A stretch of DNA of 64,000 nt, taken from Diabrotica undecimpunctata. Its lineage: Eukaryota > Arthropoda > Insecta > Coleoptera > Chrysomelidae. Location of the stretch: the NCBI RefSeq assembly GCF_040954645.1, contig NC_092803.1, forward strand, positions 77,104,263-77,168,262, written 5' to 3'. This document shows, in pieces, positions 57,394 through 64,000 of the stretch. The notes beneath the pieces were generated by a model. That model was not told where the DNA came from and ran no database searches. It saw only the letters and a list, made by a program, of their open reading frames with translations. Every line of letters begins with the position of its first letter. Positions within the stretch are counted from its first letter, which is position 1. Both the position numbers and the translations under genes were made by a program.

Positions 57394-58647
57394 ATGCCTG
57401 AGACACGTTCCCAGACTCAACAAGAAATCGAACCATACAAGCTTTCGGAAATATTTTCTATTATCCCAGAATTTGAAGGCGATCCGATTTCTCTTTCTAC
57501 ATTTTTAGATGCGTGCGACTGTGCTTTTAAAATGGCCACAGGCGATCAGCGCGTTCTATTAACGATTCACGTAAAAAATAAACTCAAAGGTAAAGCTGCA
57601 CAGCTTATTAATTCTAGAAAACCAATTTCTTATACAGAAATGAAACAATTACTAAATCTACATTTCGGAGACAGTAGAGACCTGACCTCCTTAATACAAG
57701 ACTTACAAAGACTAAGACAACTATCTAACGAATCTCCTCTAACTTTCTTTAACCGTTTACAAGTTCTGAATGCAAAAATGCACGCCTCGATCCAAGTAGC
57801 AAATTTATCCCCAGATCAAAAAACTGCCCAATGTGACTTAATCGATACCATGGCCCTAAACACACTTTTAACCGGTTTAGAACCTCGTCTAGGACAAATT
57901 ATTAGGGCTAGTAATCCAAAAGATCTCATTGAAGCAAGCAATCGTATTAGACGCGAACTTCAATTGTCATATTTTGAAGAACAAAAATCTAATTCTAGAT
58001 CAACTATTCCTAAACCCTCTCAACCAATGAGAAGACCCTCATCTCAGTTTACAAAATGTACAAATTGTGGCCGCATTGGTCATCTAAATAGTGAATGCCG
58101 CTCTTCACGTTTCGTACAGCCAAACCAAACTGTTTCTAGGCCACACGGTTACCAAAACCAATATAATAATGGACGTAACAACTATCAAAACAATCAGAAC
58201 CCTAATAGGAATCAATATTCGTCCAATAATCCAAATTTCAACCAACAGAGACCTTCCTTTTCATCTCAAAATCAAAATCAAAATCGTCCATCTGTTATTC
58301 AAAGAAACCCAAACTTCCAAAGAGCACATGTTTTAAACGAATACCCTGATGAAATGACGACTAACTATTATACAGACAAATACTATACAGATAATTATTA
58401 TAATACCGATAATTATGAAAACTATGAAACAGATTATTATACAGAAAATAATCCACAAACTGATAACATTTACGAAACCAATAACACACAAAATTATCAG
58501 GATTTTCTTTCACTTCAGAATCGAAATCATCCTCCCAATCATACGAACCCCTCAACGGATATTACGAATATCCAAGAACAAATCCAAGCACTCAACTTGG
58601 ACAACTTTCTCCCGAATCTCAATTTTCCCGAACAGACATTCATGTAA
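57394..58647 (+). CDS. gag: Gag of Ty3/gypsy errantivirus-like provirus
   Basis: Structural protein of 417 residues that assembles the particle and packages RNA. The start is ATG 57394 (MPETRSQTQQEIEPYKLSEI); the frame is open further upstream but without ATG. The capsid-like region (residues 20-200) includes FEGDPISLSTFLDACDCAF and LTSLIQDLQRLRQLSNESP. One CCHC knuckle, CTNCGRIGHLNSEC, lies near residue 225. The rest is N/Q/Y-rich with repeated Tyr-Thr-Asp motifs. No lesion seen. The pol frame is -1 relative to gag, and the two overlap from 58485 to 58647. Confidence 0.9.
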   Translation: MPETRSQTQQEIEPYKLSEIFSIIPEFEGDPISLSTFLDACDCAFKMATGDQRVLLTIHVKNKLKGKAAQLINSRKPISYTEMKQLLNLHFGDSRDLTSLIQDLQRLRQLSNESPLTFFNRLQVLNAKMHASIQVANLSPDQKTAQCDLIDTMALNTLLTGLEPRLGQIIRASNPKDLIEASNRIRRELQLSYFEEQKSNSRSTIPKPSQPMRRPSSQFTKCTNCGRIGHLNSECRSSRFVQPNQTVSRPHGYQNQYNNGRNNYQNNQNPNRNQYSSNNPNFNQQRPSFSSQNQNQNRPSVIQRNPNFQRAHVLNEYPDEMTTNYYTDKYYTDNYYNTDNYENYETDYYTENNPQTDNIYETNNTQNYQDFLSLQNRNHPPNHTNPSTDITNIQEQIQALNLDNFLPNLNFPEQTFM

Positions 58648-61600
58648 CCCCATTTCATACAATGAGTTCCAAAAATTTATATTACATTAACGATGCTACC
58701 AACACTTTTAAACTTTTAATCGACAAAGGTGCTGGAATCACTGTTTTCAAAGAAAACACAGCACGCAATTATCATAATAGATTTCCTGAAAACGTTACTA
58801 TTCAAGGTATAACCGATCAAAAATTGTTAATAACAGAATCTGTCCTGATTCCCTTCACTGACGATAATCCTCACAAAGTCTTTATTTTCAATTTAGACAT
58901 TGATTTCGATGGCATAATAGGCCTAGACTTTCTAGATCATTATGAATGCGTAATAGATCTTAAATCCCGACAGTTGCATACAAATTTTAAAACTGTCACC
59001 CTTCACAAAGTAGGACACGAGACAAACACACCTCCTAAAGACAAAACACCGACACACCCCACAGAAATAAGACAAAACGAACCTAAAATAAAAATTAAAT
59101 CAGATTCTAAACAGGAATCAAATTTAAAATATCAAAACCCTATAAATGAAAAATATACTATCGTAAAAAACCGAGATCAAGACAAGAATCTTGAAAGACC
59201 AGAGAGAAAACGAATAAAAGGAAAAAACAGAATTACCATTGACAGCCGGACCGAACAAATATGCAGACTAAAATGCAACTTATCAAATACAGATGCCATA
59301 TTATCAGCTCAAGAAATAGAAAAAGTTAGATTACCTCATGCATTAGTCCATGTAGATGAAAATGGAGAATTCTTAACTTCCGTACTAAATGCTAATGCTA
59401 TGCCGAAGACAATCGAATTTTCAGACATTTCAATCGAACCTTTCAAAAATTCTGAGACAATCCTATCCTACAACGGAAATGATTTTGAAGAACCCGTTGT
59501 AGATAGAACACGAATAATTAAAGAACAACTAAGAATTGATCATCTAAATTGCGAAGAACAAGAACTAATTCTAGATATATGTACTGAATACGCAGATATA
59601 TTTTATGTCGAAGGCGACAAACTGACCTTCACAAACGAAATCAAGCACAAAATCGAAACAAACAACGCTAAACCTATCTTCACTAAATCCTATAGATATC
59701 CTCAAATACATAAGGAAGAGGTAAAGACGCAAATTAATAAAATGTTAGAAGAAGGAATAATCCAGAAAAGTGTCTCGCCCTGGTCGAGTCTAGTCTGGGT
59801 CGTACCGAAGAAATTAGATGCGTCAGGAAAACAAAAATGACGAGTTGTTATTGATTATCGAAAACTCAACGAACTCACAGTACAAGACCGTTATCCTCTA
59901 CCACAAATATCAGAACTAATGGACCAACTAGGAAGATGCCAATACTTCACAACACTAGATTTAGCGTCTGGATTTCACCAGATTGAAATCGAGCCACAAG
60001 ACATCCAGAAAACGGCTTTTTCCGTCGAAAATGGACATTACGAATTTGTCCGCATGCCATTCGGACTAATGAATGCTCCATCTACTTTCCAGAGAGTAAT
60101 GGACAACATCCTCTTAGGAATACAAAACGAAAGATGCTTAGTGTATATGGATGACATAATTATCTACTCACCCACTATTCATGATCACATGTCACGACTA
60201 ACAGAAGTTTTTAAAAGGTTGCGAAAAGCAAATTTAAAAATACAGCCAGACAAGTGCGAATTTTTAAGAAAAGAAGTAGCATATTTGGGCCACCTTGTAA
60301 CAGAAAATGGTGTAAAAACAAATCCAGCTAAAATATCTTGCATCAAAAACTTCCCGGAACCAAAGAACACCAAAGAAATAAAGTCATTCTTAGGCTTAGC
60401 CGGTTACTATAGAAGATTTATTCCAAATTTTGCCAAAATTTCTAAACCCCTTACGAAACTACTTCAGAAAGACGTACCTTTTATTTTTAATTCTGATTGC
60501 AAAGAAGCCTTTAACGAACTCAAAAATATTTTAACTTCGGATCCAATACTTATATATCCCAATTTTGAGGAACCATTTTTACTAACAACTGACGCTAGTG
60601 CATTCGCAATTGGAGCTGTTCTATCACAAGGCCCTATTGGAAAAGATTTACCCATAGCTTATGCCTCCAGAACATTATGCGGTGCCGAAACAAAATATTC
60701 GACTATAGAGAGAGAACTATTAGCTATCGTATGGGCAGTCAAACATTTTAGACCATATCTTTTTGGCCGAAAATTCACCCTGATTACCGATCATCGACCC
60801 CTTACATGGCTTTTCTCGATAAAAGATCCCGGAAGCCGATTAGCGCGTTGGCGCCTAAAACTCGAAGAATACAATTATAAAATAGAACATCGCGCAGGAA
60901 AAATAAACAGAAATGCAGATGCCCTCTCAAGGATAAAGATTAACCATTTCAAGGATTGTGCAAACTTTCAATCAAAAATCTCATTACATGCATCGAATGA
61001 AGATGACACGGAAACTCAAGAAAACGAAGACGACGATGAAGAAAATATAGAAAAAATGTCCGAAGAACTTGACAAGTTTATCGAACTGTATAGAACAAAG
61101 TCAATAATCGATTATTCTAAAATTGAAACATCGAATACGGACTTATTAGACAAATCCAACAAAAATATTGTTACATTTTTTTGGCAAAATAAACTTGAAG
61201 AACTCCACGAGAACATAATGAATGACATATTCGAAGAAAACATGGAATATAGTAACCGAAGAATTAATATTGTACACAGCAAAACTGTAAAAGATCGAAA
61301 ATATTTTATTATACCATTACCGTTTGATCCCGAACGAGTAATATCACACTTGTTTCTTGTACTTTTTGCAAATAAAGATCAATTCGATGAATCAAAAATA
61401 TATTGCGTCGAGAATAATCTCGAACTACCTATCCTAGAGATATTTTCTTATATTTTTGCTGACAAAGAATTAAAATTAAGAATCTGTCAAAATATAATTA
61501 AAACAGCCAGTGAAGACGAAATCCCTCAAATTTTAGATCATTACCATTGCGGTAAAAACAACTTAAATCGTGGAATAAACGAAACTGTCAGAAGAATAAA

Positions 61601-62540
61601 GCAGAAATACAATTGGAAGAATTTAACAAAAGATGTAGAGAAATTTGTAAAAGCATGTGAAATTTGCCAAAAAGTTAAGATTTGCAGGAAAAACTTAAGT
61701 GGACCACTAGTCATAACAGAAACTCCAAAAACACCATTCGAAAGAATAAATATGGATATATTCGAATACCCTACTAGGAACTACGCTTTAACTATTCGTG
61801 ACGAATTGACAAAATTCACGCAAGCTTATCCTTTGGAAGACAAAAAGGCAGTAACAGTAGTCAAGACACTCCTACTCTTTTTTCAACACTATGGAACACC
61901 ACTAAGAATTCATTGTGACTGCGGTCGAGAATTCGAGAATGCTATAATCAAAGATCTATGCGAATTATACGACATTAAACTAACATTTTCTAGCGTTAAC
62001 CATCCACAATCTAATGGATCTATAGAAAGGTTTCATGCCACACTCTCAGAAATGATTAGAGCAAATCAAGCCGAGAACCCAAACGATCATCCCTTCACTA
62101 TACTTCCTTATGCAATAATATGCTATAACAACACAAAGAATAAGACCCACGGTTTCACACCATATGAACTTATATTTGGGCACACTGCAGGCCGACCACC
62201 AGAAACTCTATACAATCAAAAAACACTAATGAGTAAATATATTCGAGACCTGAATAATCGCATGGAATATTTTTACAAAGTAGCCAGAGCAAAAACAGAA
62301 AGACAGAAAGAAAAGGCGAAAGTAAGATTTGACGAGAATATTTCAGAACGAAGACCAGATTTTAAAATTGGTGACAAAGTTTACGTAAAAGAATCCCAAA
62401 TTAAATCAAAATCGGATAATCTTTTTAATGGACCTTTCGAAATTCAAGAAGTTTTTACAAATTCCGCAATTATCCTTAACCCCAAAACTAACCAAACCTC
62501 TAAAGTAAATTTTGACAGACTCAAACCTTATTTTGAATAA
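58485..62540 (+). pseudogene. pol: Pol of gypsy-like provirus, one in-frame stop
   Basis: Polyprotein with protease, RT, RNase H and integrase. The frame is open from 58485 and the first ATG is 58662. Protease: LIDKGAGITVFK near 58720; the usual D-T/S-G triad reads D-K-G, so activity is doubtful. RT: SPWSSLVWVVPKK, then TGA at 59838-59840 where a Trp is expected, then RVVIDYRKLNE, LDLASGFHQIEIEP, FVRMPFGLMNAPSTFQ and YMDDIIIYS (60150). RNase H: LTTDASAFAIGAVLS, ERELLAIVWAVKHFRPYLFG. Integrase: a finger with HYHCGK and CEICQK, core NMDIF, HCDCGREFEN, NHPQSNGSIERFH (D, D, E present), then a C-terminal DKVYVKE part. Apart from the stop and the protease change it is intact, so it is a recent copy. 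Confidence 0.92.
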
Positions 62541-62553
62541 TTTTCCTTTACAG
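62541..62553 (+). promoter_or_regulatory. Splice acceptor before env
   Basis: TTTTCCTTTACAG directly after the pol stop: pyrimidine tract and CAG. The exon begins at 62554 in the frame that stays open for env. Confidence 0.65.
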
Positions 62554-64000
62554 ATTCTATGGACTCCTTCCTATCGTCCAATCCCAAATTCTCCTCATTC
62601 CAATTAATAACACAATTGGAATATTTTTTCATGAAAAAGGAACTATACGAATATCTAACGACAAATGGACTTTACTTGTTTACAAAGAATTATTACCTAT
62701 CAAAACTACAATATCCAATAATGACAGAATTTTGGAAAACCTGTTAGAAAAATTTATTAACGTGGATACACCGAGAAAACTTGCCTTTCAAGCCGAAGTA
62801 CAGACACATGTTAGTCTGCTAAAACAAATCTCAAACTCCGTTAATTTAAAATATAAAGAAATAACCTCTGACACAGTACCTTATAATAAACAAAACGCGG
62901 TTTAGTAAATGGTATTGGAACAATCTGGAAATCTATTACTGGAAATTTAGACGCCTCTGATGGCGAATACTTTAATAAATGTATAAATAAGATAAATTCC
63001 GATGAAACTCAAATTGAAAATCTCCTAAAAAATCAAATATCTGTTACCACTTCAGTTATAAGAACTTTCAACACTACAATTCAAAAATTGCAAATAGACG
63101 AAGAAACTTTTAACAAAGACTTAAAAACTATCGAGACTACACTTCTGGACATTAATAATGACATCTCCTTTTACCAAGCACAATTACAAATACTAGATTT
63201 ATGTGAGTCCTTAATGGAAAGCTACGTATTTTTAGAAAATTATTTAAATGATATACTAAATTCTATCACATTCTCTCGCCTGCAAATTCTACATAGTTCT
63301 ATTATTTCGCCCATAGACTTAATGGACGCATTAAAAGAAATCTCACAGTCATTACAAAATAACGTATTGCCTCTACCCACTTATATGTCAAATATAGCTC
63401 AGTATATTGACATAATAAAACTGCAAGCTTATCAGCTTGATTCAAAAATTGTTTTCTTCCTAGAAATTCCGTTAGTTGATCCCGAAATATTCACCTTGTA
63501 TCAATTATATTCAATACCAATATTAGATAATCAAACTGGTTTTCATCATATACTTTCAACTGTTCATAAATACATAGCGCGAGATGATGATTCAATTTCA
63601 TATGTTTTACCCATGGACACCGAAAAATGCAAACAAATCAGTCAAAACCAAAGAATGTGTACAGACATTCTTCCGTATCCCATAGACACAGATGCTATAT
63701 GTGAAGCCCAGCTTTTGAAACCTCTCAGCAACTTACCAAAAACTTGCCAGATGTCCATGCTTTTGGCACAAGGTTACAATGTACAAGAAATTGACCGAAA
63801 TTTATGGTTACTAACCATTTCCGATCCATTACCAGTAACAATCAAATGTGCAAGGAAAGACGTCACTACACAAATAATAAAAACAAATTCAATCTTAAGA
63901 TTAATTCCCGAATGTATTGCATTCATTGGCAGTACCAGAATTCATGCTAGAGACCAAATTGAGAAATATACAAATATCACGTATAGAAGTCACCCAGTTA
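62554..64000 (+). pseudogene. env: Env-like gene (baculovirus F type), frameshifted, cut by window end
   Basis: Fusion glycoprotein gene of errantivirus-like elements. The frame from 62554 has no early ATG, so a start must come from an upstream exon. An N-terminal F2-like part runs to about 62895. A one-base shift there falls at a basic furin-like site (KR before GLVNGIGTIWKSITGNLD), and the downstream part continues in a new frame to the window end. The post-cleavage segment GLVNGIGTIWKSITGNLDAS fits the fusion peptide region of F-type envelopes. A long helical stretch follows (about 62990-63200), then several Cys (63185-63860). No transmembrane segment is reached. Copy not functional as read. 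Confidence 0.8.

Noticed and set aside
58623..58629. TTTTCCC as the gag-pol slippery site
   Set aside because: It is in the overlap and in the right phase, but the second half does not re-pair well after a -1 shift and no downstream structure was evident.
62559..62747. ATG-started frame just after pol
   Set aside because: It lies in a different frame from the long env frame and stops after 62 codons. The env frame is the one continuing from the acceptor.

Overview
This window is repeat-dominated DNA from an AT-rich invertebrate genome. The element mix (I-, R1-, Jockey- and RTE-like LINEs, a Penelope-like element, Tc1/mariner, pogo and hAT transposons, and a Ty3/gypsy provirus with a baculovirus-F-type envelope gene) points to an insect. 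A beetle is my guess, and only an inference. I found no convincing single-copy host gene, tRNA, rRNA or CRISPR array. Almost every coding stretch is a mobile-element gene, most of them broken.

Layout. 1-5568: an I-clade LINE with both reading frames open, then an unusual 3' region with several poly-A tracts. 5631-7103: a decayed Tc1 transposon whose right end runs into a (TA)n array. 9010-15640: fragments of at least four LINE families on both strands, one RTE insertion inside a Jockey C-terminus, a mariner relic and a ~520-bp inverted-repeat element. 15875-21537: a full-length but mutated second I-like LINE with target-site duplications (TSDs). 22325-26570: a Tc1/mariner relic and a Ty3/gypsy pol relic. 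28738-31163: a second copy of the inverted-repeat element, split by a hAT transposon with an 8-bp TSD. 32312-36768: a LINE ('family A') with an 11-bp TSD, then a pogo-like transposon. 37560-41043: an R1-like LINE with two family A insertions and a 98-bp SINE-like piece, each with TSDs. 41052-44090: two RTE LINE fragments. 44673-48566: an unassigned, apparently intronless gene family member (about 550 codons) split by a CGBP1-like hAT with a perfect 8-bp TSD. 49752-51651: the best-preserved RTE copy. 52735-56289: another family A fragment, a (TA)n array, a weak LINE relic and the 3' part of a Penelope-like element. About 56377 to the window end: a Ty3/gypsy (errantivirus-like) provirus with LTR, primer site, gag, pol and env; its 3' end lies outside the window.

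The main story is nested transposition. Several insertions can be removed at their TSDs and the interrupted reading frame then continues in register, which gives relative ages. The two points most worth follow-up are the unassigned gene at 44673-48566 and the provirus leader, where a minimal upstream ATG next to a GTAAGT donor appears placed to supply the start and signal peptide of env by splicing.

All family names come from motif recognition by eye. No search was run.
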